Below, piece after piece: positions 28,321-36,033 of a stretch of 36,127 nt of DNA. The stretch comes from an uncultured Duganella sp. (GTDB taxonomy: Bacteria > Pseudomonadota > Gammaproteobacteria > Burkholderiales > Burkholderiaceae), in contig CAMLSG010000021.1 of assembly GCA_946482635.1 (NCBI GenBank), positions 1 to 36,127 of the forward strand, read 5' to 3'. A model generated the notes under the pieces. The model was not told the origin of the DNA and did not search any database. It saw only the letters and a list, made by a program, of their open reading frames with translations. The translations under genes were made by a program, and so were the position numbers. Numbering within the stretch: position 1 is the first letter of the stretch; the number at the start of each line of letters is the position of its first letter.

Positions 28321-28329
28321 TGGGATAAT
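28321..28329 (+). promoter_or_regulatory. Candidate extended -10 promoter for upp
   Basis: TGG followed by GATAAT gives an extended -10 (TGn plus a hexamer with one mismatch), starting just 4 nt after the aidB stop. Predicted transcription start is near 28336, about 27 nt before the upp ATG. No convincing -35 is present. Confidence 0.45.
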
Positions 28330-28362
28330 GCGCGCAATTGAACGAATTTATTACTGATTAAC

Positions 28363-29013
28363 ATGAAACAAGATCCGCGCTTTCCCAACCTGTTCATCAC
28401 CGACCACCCGCTGATCCAGCACAAGCTCAGCCATATGCGCGACAAGGCAACGTCGACGCGCACCTTCCGCGAACTGCTGAAAGAAATCACCCTGCTGATG
28501 GGTTACGAAATCACCCGTGACCTGCCGCTGACCACGCGCGAAATCGAAACCCCGCTGCAAACCATCCAGGCGCCAGTGATTGCCGGCCGCAAGCTTGCGG
28601 TGGTGCCGATCCTGCGCGCTGGCGTGGGCATGAGCGACGGCCTGCTGAACCTGGTGCCATCGGCACGCGTCGGCCATATCGGCGTGTTCCGCGACCCGGA
28701 AACCCACCAGCCGGTGGAATACCTGGTGCGACTGCCCGACCTGGTCGACCGCACTTTCATCCTGTGCGACCCGATGGTCGCGACTGGTAACTCGGCCGTA
28801 CATGCGGTGGACGTGCTGAAAAAGCGCGGCGTATCCGACGACCAGATCATCTTCCTGGCCCTGGTGGCAGCACCGGAAGGCATCGAAGTGTTCCAGAAAT
28901 CGCACCCGAACGTGAAGATCTTCTGCGCCTCGCTGGACTCCCACCTCAACGACCACGCCTACATCATCCCAGGCCTGGGCGACGCGGGCGACCGCATTTT
29001 CGGCACCAAATAA
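28363..29013 (+). CDS. upp: Uracil phosphoribosyltransferase
   Basis: Salvages uracil to UMP with PRPP, in the cytoplasm. The 216-residue product has the family motifs: [13 protein letters not shown], the PRPP-binding loop [12 protein letters not shown], and the uracil-binding C-terminal [17 protein letters not shown]. The length is close to the E. coli enzyme (208). The ATG at 28363 gives the expected N-terminus; the ribosome-binding site is weak. The next gene (Hpt) starts 3 nt after the stop. Confidence 0.97.
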   Translation: MKQDPRFPNLFITDHPLIQHKLSHMRDKATSTRTFRELLKEITLLMGYEITRDLPLTTREIETPLQTIQAPVIAGRKLAVVPILRAGVGMSDGLLNLVPSARVGHIGVFRDPETHQPVEYLVRLPDLVDRTFILCDPMVATGNSAVHAVDVLKKRGVSDDQIIFLALVAAPEGIEVFQKSHPNVKIFCASLDSHLNDHAYIIPGLGDAGDRIFGTK

Positions 29014-29016
29014 GCC

Positions 29017-29370
29017 ATGGCGACGCCAACCGACCCAGCATTCCAGGACCGGTTGCAAGCCTTGCGCGACAAATATGCCGCCAGCGTTCCCGAACGCATG
29101 GCGGCCATCCGCGACGCCCTGGTGCTATGCCAGGGCAGCCTGATCCCCCACCATATCGAGCAATTGCACCACGCACTGCACAGTGTGGCTGGCTCAGCCG
29201 GATCGTTTGGCCTGGCGGCGCTGGGCGATGAAGCGCGCCGCATCGAACAGATGGTACGCGGCGTGATGGAAGCCGGTGCGCCATGGACCGGCATCGAGCC
29301 AGCCGTTCATGCCCTGTTGCAATGGGCCGACAAGGATTTTGGCGCAGGGAAAATTGCCGCGCACGATTGA
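29017..29370 (+). CDS. Stand-alone Hpt phosphotransfer protein
   Basis: A 117-residue helical protein that is a single histidine phosphotransfer domain. The phospho-acceptor is His55 in LHSVAGSAGSFGL, followed by LGDEARRIEQ, the classic Hpt pattern. Such proteins relay phosphate between hybrid histidine kinases and response regulators. No kinase or receiver gene adjoins it; the only receiver protein in the window is 8 kb away (18457-20718). It starts 3 nt after upp and is probably read from the same message. Partner unknown. Confidence 0.88.
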   Translation: MATPTDPAFQDRLQALRDKYAASVPERMAAIRDALVLCQGSLIPHHIEQLHHALHSVAGSAGSFGLAALGDEARRIEQMVRGVMEAGAPWTGIEPAVHALLQWADKDFGAGKIAAHD

Positions 29371-29400
29371 TATTTATCAAACAAGATTGATAAATCTTGT
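29365..29400. repeat. Cluster of three overlapping perfect inverted repeats upstream of the cold-shock gene
   Basis: Three perfect inverted repeats share bases. (1) TTGATA-TT-TATCAA, 29367-29380. (2) TTTATCAA (29373-29380), six bases, TTGATAAA (29387-29394). (3) ACAAGATT (29381-29388), GATA, AATCTTGT (29393-29400). GATTGATA also recurs directly at 29365 and 29385, a 20-bp period. Pairings 1/2 and 2/3 are mutually exclusive. No T-run follows, so it does not look like a terminator. It begins over the last codons of the Hpt gene. Confidence 0.7.
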
Positions 29401-29485
29401 CTATAGTTAGCCATACATGTTCGGGACCTGTTTGGGCACGAGTGAATAAATTTTCATCGCGACGTGTTTTTAACAGGTATTTCGG

Positions 29486-29491
29486 TATAAT
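29486..29491 (+). promoter_or_regulatory. Candidate -10 box of the cold-shock gene
   Basis: Exact TATAAT. The -35 region at 17 nt is poor (CGTGTT). The predicted transcription start near 29498 would give a 5' leader of about 74 nt before ATG 29572, in keeping with the long leaders of cspA-type genes. Confidence 0.55.
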
Positions 29492-29571
29492 GGCGGATCG
29501 TTTAGATTCAGGTGACTGGGTTCAAACGGTATCACGGGCGTAAAGCTCACTTAACTGTAATAGGAATTGTA

Positions 29572-29775
29572 ATGGCAACTGGTATCGTAAAATGGTTCAA
29601 CGACGCAAAGGGTTTTGGCTTCATTACCCCTGATGAAGGCGGCGAAGATCTGTTTGCTCACTTCTCGGCTATCCAAAGCGCCGGCTTCAAGTCGCTGCAG
29701 GAAAACCAACGCGTGTCCTTCGACGTGACCTCCGGCCCAAAAGGCAAGCAGGCGTCGAACATCCAGCCTCTGTAA
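29572..29775 (+). CDS. cspA: Cold-shock domain protein (CspA family)
   Basis: A 67-residue single-stranded nucleic-acid-binding protein that acts as an RNA chaperone. It contains the complete cold-shock fold with [15 protein letters not shown] (RNP1 KGFGFI) and DLFAHFSAI (RNP2), and ends NIQPL. ATG 29572 follows an AGGA at about 7 nt; the in-frame ATG at 29512 would add 20 unrelated residues and was rejected. It has its own promoter candidate and a strong terminator, so it is monocistronic. Whether it is cold-induced cannot be told from sequence. Confidence 0.96.
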   Translation: MATGIVKWFNDAKGFGFITPDEGGEDLFAHFSAIQSAGFKSLQENQRVSFDVTSGPKGKQASNIQPL

Positions 29776-29795
29776 TCGAGACGGATCAAAACGAT

Positions 29796-29826
29796 AAAAA
29801 ATCCTCCAAATCGGAGGATTTTTTTT
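29796..29826 (+). terminator. Rho-independent terminator of the cold-shock gene
   Basis: ATCCTCC (29801-29807) pairs with GGAGGAT (29813-29819), extended by a flanking A-run and T-run, ending in eight Ts. It lies 20 nt after the stop codon. Confidence 0.93.
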
Positions 29827-29841
29827 CGCCCCTACACATCG

Positions 29842-29883
29842 GCCCGTGTCCCGTGGGGGCAGGCCCCATGGTGTGACACGGGC
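29842..29883. repeat. 42-bp near-perfect hairpin between cspA and the LysR gene
   Basis: Outer arms GCCCGTGTC (29842-29850) and GACACGGGC (29875-29883) are perfect. The inner part continues as an 8-bp stem (29851-29858 with 29864-29871, one G-T pair), leaving a three-base bulge (29872-29874) and a five-base loop. It ends on the base before the LysR stop codon, so it may also help end that transcript. Its compact GC-rich form is typical of repeated extragenic palindromes; copy number cannot be seen here. Confidence 0.75.
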
Positions 29884-30789
29884 TCAGCCTTTGCGCCAAT
29901 AGCCGGGCTGGGAGTAGGTGTGGCGCAGGAAGTCGACGAAGGCGCGGATGCGGAATGGCAAATGGCGGCGCTGTGCAAATACGGCGTAAATATCATTTCC
30001 CGGCGCCGAGAATTCGTTGAGCACGGGTTTTAATCGCCCCGCCTCAATATCTGCACCGACCTCCCACATTGAGCGCCAGGCCAGCCCTTTGCCGGCCAAT
30101 ACCCAGTCGTGCAGCACCGCGCCGTCGTTGCAGCTCATATTCCCCGCGATTTTCAGCGTCACGTTTTTATCGCCCTCGCGGAAGGTCCAGCCGCGCTGGC
30201 TGCCTTCGCTGCTGATCGTCATGCAGTTATGCCGCGACAGGTCGTCCAGCGTCTTCGGTACGCCGTGTCGCTTGAGATAGGCGGGCGTGCCGACCACCAC
30301 GCGGTGGTTATCGGCCAGCTTCACGCTCACCAGGTTGGAATCCGACATCGAGGCGATGCGGATCGCCACGTCCACGCCCTCGCCAATCAAATCCACCACG
30401 CGGTCATTCAGGTTCAATGTCACCGCCACGTCACGGTGTTCCGCTAAAAAGGAAGGGATCAAGGGCGCTACGTGCAACCTTCCAAAGCCGGCCGGCGCGG
30501 AAATCAGCAGGTGTCCCGTGGCGCGCGCGCTACGTTCTGCCACCGCGGCTTCGGCGCTCTCCAGGTCCACGAGGATGCGTTGGCAATCTTCAAGGAAAGC
30601 GGCGCCTTCGTCCGTCAGCGCCAGCTTGCGCGTGGTACGCTGGAGTAGTTTGACGCCGAGCCGTTGCTCCAGCGCGTCCAGCCGGCGGCCAATAACGGCG
30701 GGCGCTATGCCTTCCGCGCGGGCTGCCGCCGACAGGCTGCCGCGGTTGACCACTTCTACAAAGGTGGAGATTTGCCTGAACTGACCCAT
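29884..30789 (-). CDS. LysR-family transcriptional regulator
   Basis: A 301-residue regulator. An N-terminal winged helix (about 1-60: FVEVVNRGSLSAAARAEGIAPAVIGRRLDALEQRLGVKLLQRTTRKLALTDEG as seen at 10-62) is followed by a periplasmic-binding-protein-like effector domain (about 90-295). The helix-turn-helix reads APAVIGRR where most members have SQPAVS, close to the DmlR/CrgA-type subgroup. It is divergent from aceB and separated by 124 bp containing three TTTTAGTC boxes, so it probably controls malate synthase and itself. The effector is unknown. A GAGG lies 4 nt before ATG 30789. Confidence 0.9.
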   Translation of the reverse strand: MGQFRQISTFVEVVNRGSLSAAARAEGIAPAVIGRRLDALEQRLGVKLLQRTTRKLALTDEGAAFLEDCQRILVDLESAEAAVAERSARATGHLLISAPAGFGRLHVAPLIPSFLAEHRDVAVTLNLNDRVVDLIGEGVDVAIRIASMSDSNLVSVKLADNHRVVVGTPAYLKRHGVPKTLDDLSRHNCMTISSEGSQRGWTFREGDKNVTLKIAGNMSCNDGAVLHDWVLAGKGLAWRSMWEVGADIEAGRLKPVLNEFSAPGNDIYAVFAQRRHLPFRIRAFVDFLRHTYSQPGYWRKG

Positions 30790-30803
30790 AAGACCTCATT
30801 TAT

Positions 30804-30858
30804 GACTAAAACGCACAGATGAAGTGCTTTTTAGTCTTGTTTCTCTATGTTTTTAGTC
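30804..30858. promoter_or_regulatory. Three TTTTAGTC boxes between LysR and aceB (operator candidate)
   Basis: GACTAAAA at 30804-30811 and TTTTAGTC at 30829-30836 form a perfect inverted repeat. A further TTTTAGTC at 30851-30858 is in direct orientation, 22 bp from the second (two helical turns). The second box abuts the proposed aceB -35 and the third lies in the spacer before the -10, so binding there would affect aceB transcription. Confidence 0.6.
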
Positions 30859-30866
30859 AATATACT
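30837..30866 (+). promoter_or_regulatory. Candidate aceB promoter
   Basis: TTGTTT (30837-30842), an 18-bp spacer, TATACT (30861-30866). Predicted start near 30873, about 40 nt before the aceB ATG. The third TTTTAGTC box lies in the spacer. Confidence 0.5.
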
Positions 30867-30913
30867 GGAAAACATCGAATCACAACACTAATCATCAATC
30901 ACGGAGAAAGACT

Positions 30914-32503
30914 ATGAGCATCACTCTGCCAGCAGGTATGCAAATCACAGGAGAAATCAAGCCAGGTTTCGAGCGCGTGCTGACCCCGGAAGCACTGGCC
31001 CTGGTCGCCAAGCTGAGCCGCGAATTCGAACCGCGCCGCCAGGAGTTGCTGGCCAAGCGCGTTGAGCGCGCCAAGCGCCTGGATGCCGGCGAGCGCCCTG
31101 ACTTCCTGGCCGAAACCGCCCATATCCGCAACGGCGACTGGAAGATCGCTCCGATTCCAAAGGCCCTGGAATGCCGCCGCGTGGAAATCACCGGCCCGGT
31201 CGACCGCAAGATGGTCATCAACGCGCTGAATTCCGGCGCGGATTCCTACATGACCGACTTCGAAGACTCCAACACCCCGAACTGGGACAATCAGATCTCC
31301 GGCCAGATCAATATGCAGGACGCGGTCCGCAAGACCATCTCGCTGGAACAGAACGGCAAATCCTACAAGCTGAATGAAAAGACCGCCACCCTGGTGGTGC
31401 GTCCACGCGGCTGGCACCTGGATGAGAAACACGTGACCGTCGACGGCAAGCGCGTCTCCGGCGGCATCTTCGACTTCGCCCTGTTCATGGTCCACAACGC
31501 GAAAGAACAACTGGCACGCGGCGCCGGCCCATACTTCTACCTGCCGAAGATGGAATCGCACCTGGAAGCGCGCCTGTGGAACGACATCTTCGTGATGACC
31601 CAGAATGAACTGGGCCTGCCGCAAGGCACCATCAAGGCCACCGTGCTGATCGAAACCATCCTCGCCGCCTTCGAGATGGACGAAATCCTGTACGAACTGC
31701 GCGAGCACAGCTCCGGCCTGAACGCCGGCCGCTGGGACTACATCTTCAGCTGCATCAAGAAATTCAAGCTGGACAAGGACTTCTGCCTGGCCGACCGTGC
31801 CAAGGTCACCATGACTTCGCCGTTCATGCGTGCCTACGCGCTGCTGCTGCTGAAAACCTGCCACAAGCGCAATGCGCCGGCAATCGGCGGCATGGCCGCG
31901 CTGATCCCGATCAAGAACGATCCGGAAAAGAACGAAGTGGCGATGGGCGGCGTGCGCAACGACAAGGCGCGTGATGCGACCGACGGTTACGATGGCGGCT
32001 GGGTCGCTCACCCAGGCCTGGTGGAGCTGGCCATGGGCGAGTTCAAGAAAGTATTGGGCGATGCACCGAACCAGATCTCCAAGCAGCGTCCGGACGTGGA
32101 AGTCACCGCGGCAGAACTGCTGGACTTCAAGCCTGAAGCGCCGATTACCGAAGCCGGCCTGCGCTACAACATCAACGTCGGCATCCACTACCTGGGCAGC
32201 TGGCTGAATGGCAACGGCTGCGTGCCGATCCATAACCTGATGGAAGATGCGGCGACCGCGGAAATCTCGCGCTCGCAGGTGTGGCAGTGGATCCGCTCGT
32301 CGAAAGGCGTGCTGGAAGATGGCCGCAAGGTCACCGCCGACATGGTGCGCGCGATGATTCCTGAAGAACTGCCGAAGGTGAAGTCCGCTGCTCCGGATGG
32401 CGCCACCCCAGCCTACGATCGCGCTGCGCAGATCTTTGAGAAGATGTCGACTTCGGAGGCGTTTGAAGAGTTCCTGACGCTGCCGCTGTACGAAGAGATT
32501 TAA
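30914..32503 (+). CDS. aceB: Malate synthase A
   Basis: Glyoxylate-cycle enzyme that condenses glyoxylate with acetyl-CoA to malate in the cytoplasm. The 529-residue length and sequence fit form [12 protein letters not shown] (114-124), the catalytic Arg in VRPRGWHL (162-169), the signature [39 protein letters not shown] near residues 236-274, and the C-terminal [19 protein letters not shown] with the catalytic Asp. A GGAGAAAG precedes ATG 30914. No isocitrate lyase gene is in the window. Divergent from a LysR regulator with candidate operators between them. Its stop codon touches the 110-bp inverted-repeat element. Confidence 0.97.
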   Translation: MSITLPAGMQITGEIKPGFERVLTPEALALVAKLSREFEPRRQELLAKRVERAKRLDAGERPDFLAETAHIRNGDWKIAPIPKALECRRVEITGPVDRKMVINALNSGADSYMTDFEDSNTPNWDNQISGQINMQDAVRKTISLEQNGKSYKLNEKTATLVVRPRGWHLDEKHVTVDGKRVSGGIFDFALFMVHNAKEQLARGAGPYFYLPKMESHLEARLWNDIFVMTQNELGLPQGTIKATVLIETILAAFEMDEILYELREHSSGLNAGRWDYIFSCIKKFKLDKDFCLADRAKVTMTSPFMRAYALLLLKTCHKRNAPAIGGMAALIPIKNDPEKNEVAMGGVRNDKARDATDGYDGGWVAHPGLVELAMGEFKKVLGDAPNQISKQRPDVEVTAAELLDFKPEAPITEAGLRYNINVGIHYLGSWLNGNGCVPIHNLMEDAATAEISRSQVWQWIRSSKGVLEDGRKVTADMVRAMIPEELPKVKSAAPDGATPAYDRAAQIFEKMSTSEAFEEFLTLPLYEEI

Positions 32504-32612
32504 ACCGGTAAAGCAGGGTCAGACCCAAGGGTCTGACCCTGTCAGCGCAACTCCGTTGGCCGAAAGATCATTCAGGGTCTGACCCTGCGGGTCGGACCCT
32601 GCTTTACCGGTT
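32503..32612. repeat. 110-bp inverted-repeat element with four GGGTC-N-GACCC palindromes
   Basis: Outer arms AACCGGTAAAGCAGGGTC (32503-32520) and its exact complement (32595-32612) extend to 24 bp with one mismatch. Inside are four 11-bp palindromes, GGGTC-N-GACCC, at 32516-32526, 32529-32539, 32575-32585 and 32589-32599, around a unique core of about 30 bp. The left end begins on the last base of the aceB stop; the right arm supplies the final Asn-Arg codons and the TAA of the convergent HCCA-isomerase-like gene. It can fold into a long hairpin and could act as a two-way terminator. The form suggests a REP-like or small inverted-repeat mobile element. Confidence 0.8.
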
Positions 32613-33254
32613 CTGGCGTGAAGCCAGCGGCGGCCTGCCAAGAAATTCCTGCAAGCGAGCCTCGTCGATACGATGGCCCGCAATCCGGCGCAGCAGGCTG
32701 TCGATGCGGTCCGCGCCCCAGAACAATTCCCCTTCATAGACAAAGCTCGGCACGCCAAAGATGCCATCGTTGATGGCCTGTTCGGTCGCACGCGCCAGTT
32801 CCGCCTTGACCTCCGGCGTTCCCGCCGCAGCAACCAGCGCATCGCCATCCAGCCCGCAATCTCGCGCCACGCGCCCCAGCACACCAAAATCCTGCGCATC
32901 CTGGCCCAGTTCCCAAGTTGCAGCCATCACGGCCGTAACAAAGGAAATACGCTCCGCCCGTCCTTCGATCGCCGTCGCCATGCGCAGCATCGGCAAAGGA
33001 TTGAACGGATGTCCCGGTGGACCGACAAATTCCAATCCTTGCGCCGATGCCTGCCGCATCACGTCGCGGAAAGTGAGTACGCGTTTGGCGGGTACTTCCG
33101 CCGGCCCGACCAGGCCATGCTTGTTCAGCATCGCTGCAAACAGGACAGGCTTCATTTCAACCTGCACGCCCGCAGCTTCGATGCGGGGGATCTGCTTGGT
33201 GGCCAGCCATACGAAGGGGCTGATGGGATCAACATACATGCGGACGGTCTGCAT
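32604..33254 (-). CDS. DsbA-fold protein, 2-hydroxychromene-2-carboxylate isomerase-like
   Basis: A 216-residue thioredoxin/DsbA-fold protein of the kappa-GST / HCCA isomerase group. It has the N-terminal MYVDPISPFVWLA (Ser in the place of the active-site Cys of DsbA), an all-alpha insert, and the typical C-terminal cis-Pro block GIFGVPSFVYEGELFWGADRIDSL. Such enzymes use glutathione to isomerise aromatic ring-cleavage products; the true substrate is unknown, and no aromatic pathway is nearby. A GAGGAG lies 4-5 nt before ATG 33254. It follows gloB by 13 nt, suggesting a glutathione-linked operon. The last two residues and the stop are inside the inverted-repeat element. Confidence 0.87.
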   Translation of the reverse strand: MQTVRMYVDPISPFVWLATKQIPRIEAAGVQVEMKPVLFAAMLNKHGLVGPAEVPAKRVLTFRDVMRQASAQGLEFVGPPGHPFNPLPMLRMATAIEGRAERISFVTAVMAATWELGQDAQDFGVLGRVARDCGLDGDALVAAAGTPEVKAELARATEQAINDGIFGVPSFVYEGELFWGADRIDSLLRRIAGHRIDEARLQEFLGRPPLASRQNR

Positions 33255-33267
33255 AAATCTCCTCAGT

Positions 33268-34053
33268 TCAGAAGGTGTTTTTCCACTCCCTTAGCGCCGC
33301 GAAAACAGCAACGGGCGGCTCGCCACCACGCAATTTGCCGGCTTCGCGCAGCTGGGCAGCGATTTCAGGTTCACGATAACGCAGGAAAGGATTTGTCGCG
33401 CGCTCCAGGCCGATGGTACTCGGCACGGTCGGCTGCCCGCGCTCGCGGGTGGCGGAATCTGCAGCTACCCGTGTGCGAAGCGCCGCATTGCCCGGCTCCA
33501 CCGCACTGGCGAAACGCAGGTTAGACAGCGTATATTCGTGGGCGCAAAACACTTTGGTAGCATCCGGCAGCGCCGCCAGCTTGCCGAGCGAATCGACCAT
33601 CTGCGCCGGCGTCCCCTCGAACAGGCGCCCGCAGCCACCGGCAAACAAGGTGTCGCCGCAGAAGACCCACGGTTCGGCCTCTTCCCGGAAATAGGCAATA
33701 TGGCCGCGGGTATGGCCTGGCACATCCAGCACCTGCAGCGACAGGTCCAGCCCCGGCACATCAACCCTGGCGCCTTCTTCCAGCGGCACAGTCACTGCTG
33801 CGATACCATCATGGCTGGGACCGAAAACCGGCACCTGGAAGCGGGCCAAAAGGCCCGGCACACCCCCAATATGGTCAGCATGGTGATGGGTGAGTAGAAT
33901 GGCGGTAAGTGTCAGGCCGTGCTCCTGCAGGGCGGCAAGGATAGGCGCCGCATCGCCGGGATCGACTGCGGCCGCATTGCGGCCATCGTGGATCAGCCAG
34001 AGGTAGTTATCCTTGAAAGCAGGAACGGTCAGGACGGAAACAGGTTTGCTCAT
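33268..34053 (-). CDS. gloB: Hydroxyacylglutathione hydrolase (glyoxalase II)
   Basis: Hydrolyses S-lactoylglutathione to D-lactate and glutathione, the second step of methylglyoxal detoxification. The 261-residue metallo-beta-lactamase-fold protein has the binuclear metal motif THHHADH (His56, His58, Asp60, His61), the further metal ligands in [19 protein letters not shown] and FCAHEYT, and a C-terminal glutathione-binding region (NPFLR). ATG 34053 begins [19 protein letters not shown], the usual start; the frame extension to 34089 lies over the divergent methyltransferase. Only 20 bp separate the two divergent starts. It is followed by an HCCA-isomerase-like gene. Confidence 0.96.
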   Translation of the reverse strand: MSKPVSVLTVPAFKDNYLWLIHDGRNAAAVDPGDAAPILAALQEHGLTLTAILLTHHHADHIGGVPGLLARFQVPVFGPSHDGIAAVTVPLEEGARVDVPGLDLSLQVLDVPGHTRGHIAYFREEAEPWVFCGDTLFAGGCGRLFEGTPAQMVDSLGKLAALPDATKVFCAHEYTLSNLRFASAVEPGNAALRTRVAADSATRERGQPTVPSTIGLERATNPFLRYREPEIAAQLREAGKLRGGEPPVAVFAALREWKNTF

Positions 34054-34073
34054 GGGCTCAATAAAGGGAATGC

Positions 34074-34853
34074 ATGGATAGCGCAACATCCGACGAATCC
34101 ATTATAGCGTTCGACAAATGGCTTGAAACACCGCCGGGTGCATACGTGCGCGCCTGGGAACAGGCATGCCTGGATAAAATGGTAGCCGATATCTTCGGCT
34201 TCAATGCCGTGCAAATCGGCATGCCGCAGATCGACGCGCTGGCGGCGAACCGCATGCCGCACCAATGGCTGGCCGACATCCGCCTGCACCCGCGCCAATC
34301 CGGCAGCAACCGCGCGGTGGCGATCACCCTGGACAGCGTTGAACTGCCATTTGCCACCAACAGCATGGACCTGGTGGTGCTGCCGCACGTGCTGGAATTC
34401 TCCGCCGAGCCGCACCAGGTGCTGCGTGAAGTCGAGAGGGTGCTGATTCCAGAAGGGCAGGTAATCGTCTGCGGCTTCAACCCAGCCAGCCTGTGGGGAC
34501 TGCGCCAGTTAAGCGGACGCCTGACCGGATCGCACTACCTGCCGAAAGCGGGCGAGTTCATCTCCATGCCTCGCATCAAAGACTGGCTAAAATTGCTGAA
34601 TATGGGCGTCAGCCACACGCACCTGGGCTGCTATGCGCCAGCCTGCCGCACCGAACGCTGGCTGCAACGCTACAACTTCATGGACCGCGCCGGCCCTAAT
34701 TACTGGCCGTATTTCGGCGCGGTCTACATGGTGCAGGCGATCAAGCGCGTGAAGGGCATGCGCCTGATCGGCCCAGCCTGGAAACAGAAAACGGCCAAGG
34801 CAGGTGTACCTGTCCCGGCCACCAACAAACACAAAGAAAGACTCGATGGATAA
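34074..34853 (+). CDS. YafS-like class I SAM-dependent methyltransferase
   Basis: A 259-residue cytosolic protein of the YafS type, identified by the Rossmann methyltransferase pattern ([56 protein letters not shown]) and by the conserved order gloB / yafS / rnhA / dnaQ shared with E. coli. The glycine-rich motif I is not recognisable: the matching region reads VQIGMPQID, with one Gly. The substrate is unknown. An AAGGGA sits just before ATG 34074; ATG 34070 in another frame meets a stop at once. It is divergent from gloB with 20 bp between starts, and its end overlaps the rnhA start by 8 nt. Confidence 0.85.
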   Translation: MDSATSDESIIAFDKWLETPPGAYVRAWEQACLDKMVADIFGFNAVQIGMPQIDALAANRMPHQWLADIRLHPRQSGSNRAVAITLDSVELPFATNSMDLVVLPHVLEFSAEPHQVLREVERVLIPEGQVIVCGFNPASLWGLRQLSGRLTGSHYLPKAGEFISMPRIKDWLKLLNMGVSHTHLGCYAPACRTERWLQRYNFMDRAGPNYWPYFGAVYMVQAIKRVKGMRLIGPAWKQKTAKAGVPVPATNKHKERLDG

Positions 34854-35286
34854 AGTAGAGATTTATACCGACGGTGCATGCAAGGGCAATCCCGGCACCG
34901 GTGGATGGGGCGCGCTGATGATCGCAGGCGACGCCAAGAAGGAATTGTTCGGCGGCGAGCTGAATACCACCAACAACCGCATGGAACTGACCGCGGTGAT
35001 CGAATCGCTGAAAGCCCTGAAGCGCCCGTGCGAAGTGGTCCTGCACACCGACAGCCAGTACGTCCAGAAAGGCATCAGCGAATGGATCCACGGCTGGAAA
35101 GCGCGCGGCTGGAAGACTTCGACCAAGGAGCCGGTCAAGAACGCCGACCTGTGGCAGGCGCTCGACGCCGCGCAAGCCGTGCACACGGTCGATTGGCGCT
35201 GGGTGCGCGGCCATAACGGCCACCCGGGCAACGAGCGCGCCGACCAACTGGCCAACCTGGGCGTGGAATCGGTCCGCCGCAAATAA
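34846..35286 (+). CDS. rnhA: Ribonuclease HI
   Basis: Cuts the RNA strand of RNA-DNA hybrids (R-loops, Okazaki primers). The 146-residue protein has all catalytic residues: Asp9 in [11 protein letters not shown], Glu47, Asp69 in HTDSQYV, His123 in [13 protein letters not shown] and Asp133. The basic handle region ([16 protein letters not shown]) is present. ATG 34846 overlaps the end of the methyltransferase gene (ATGGATAA), with GAAAG upstream; an in-frame ATG at 34804 would add 14 unrelated residues. In E. coli rnhA and dnaQ are divergent; here they point the same way. Confidence 0.97.
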   Translation: MDKVEIYTDGACKGNPGTGGWGALMIAGDAKKELFGGELNTTNNRMELTAVIESLKALKRPCEVVLHTDSQYVQKGISEWIHGWKARGWKTSTKEPVKNADLWQALDAAQAVHTVDWRWVRGHNGHPGNERADQLANLGVESVRRK

Positions 35287-35290
35287 GGCC

Positions 35291-35299
35291 TGTTATACT
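35291..35299 (+). promoter_or_regulatory. Candidate extended -10 promoter for dnaQ
   Basis: TGT followed by TATACT (35294-35299), an extended -10, beginning 5 nt after the rnhA stop. Predicted start near 35306. A small ACGAA-CACA-TTCGT hairpin (35312-35325) sits between it and the ATG at 35332, and no Shine-Dalgarno is visible. Confidence 0.5.
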
Positions 35300-35331
35300 T
35301 CGCCGCTTGCTACGAACACATTCGTGAATTT

Positions 35332-36033
35332 ATGCGTCAAATCGTCCTCGATACCGAAACTACCGGCATTAACCCGAAACAGGGTAACCGAATCATTGAA
35401 ATTGGCTGCGTTGAGCTGTTTGAGCGCAAGCTGACCGGGAATAACTTCCACCGCTACATCAATCCTGAGCGCGATTCGGAAGAGGGCGCATTGGCGGTCC
35501 ACGGCCTGACCACCGAATTCCTGCGCGATAAACCGCGCTTCCATGAAGTGGTGGAGGAACTACGCGAATACATCCAGGGTGCTGAAGTCATCATCCATAA
35601 CGCGCCGTTCGACCTTGGCTTCCTGAACCACGAATTCAACCTGCTTAAGCTGCCGCCTTTCGATTCGCATATCAATGGCGTGATCGACACCCTGGTGCAG
35701 GCGAAGGAAATGCGGCCAGGTAAGCGCAATTCGCTGGACGCGCTGTGCGAACACTTCGGCATCTCGAACGCCCACCGCAAGCTGCATGGCGCATTGCTTG
35801 ACGCGGAACTGCTGGCAGATGTTTATCTGGCAATGACCCGTGGCCAGAACAGCCTGGGCATGGACATCGTCATCGAAGAATCCGGCAGCGGCATCGCCAT
35901 GGCTGAAATCGCACTGGCGGATGTGATCGTGTTGCGCGCAAGTGAAACGGAAGAAGCCGAGCACATTGCGTTGCTGGATGGCCTGGACAAAGCGGTCAAG
36001 GGAACTTGTGTTTGGCGCAACCCTAGTCTATAA
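35332..36033 (+). CDS. dnaQ: DNA polymerase III epsilon subunit (3'-5' proofreading exonuclease)
   Basis: Proofreading subunit of the replicative polymerase core. The 233-residue protein has the DEDDh exonuclease residues: Asp7 and Glu9 in LDTETTG, Asp94 in HNAPFDLGFLNHE, His152 and Asp157 in KLHGALLDAELLADVYLAM. The C-terminal segment after about 175 is the linker and polymerase-binding tail. ATG 35332 gives the standard MRQIVLDTETTG. Its 3' end contains the promoter of the tRNA-Val gene. Confidence 0.97.
   Translation: MRQIVLDTETTGINPKQGNRIIEIGCVELFERKLTGNNFHRYINPERDSEEGALAVHGLTTEFLRDKPRFHEVVEELREYIQGAEVIIHNAPFDLGFLNHEFNLLKLPPFDSHINGVIDTLVQAKEMRPGKRNSLDALCEHFGISNAHRKLHGALLDAELLADVYLAMTRGQNSLGMDIVIEESGSGIAMAEIALADVIVLRASETEEAEHIALLDGLDKAVKGTCVWRNPSL

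Noticed and set aside
29365..29400. Inverted repeats after the Hpt gene as a rho-independent terminator
   Set aside because: The stems are AT-rich and are followed by CTATAG instead of a T-run.
30899..32233. 444-codon minus-strand frame opposite aceB
   Set aside because: Antisense to a fully conserved malate synthase; no recognisable domains and no ribosome-binding site.
32516..32599. Four GGGTC-N-GACCC units as a small CRISPR array
   Set aside because: Units are 11-bp palindromes with unequal spacing (2, 35 and 3 bp) and no cas genes are near.
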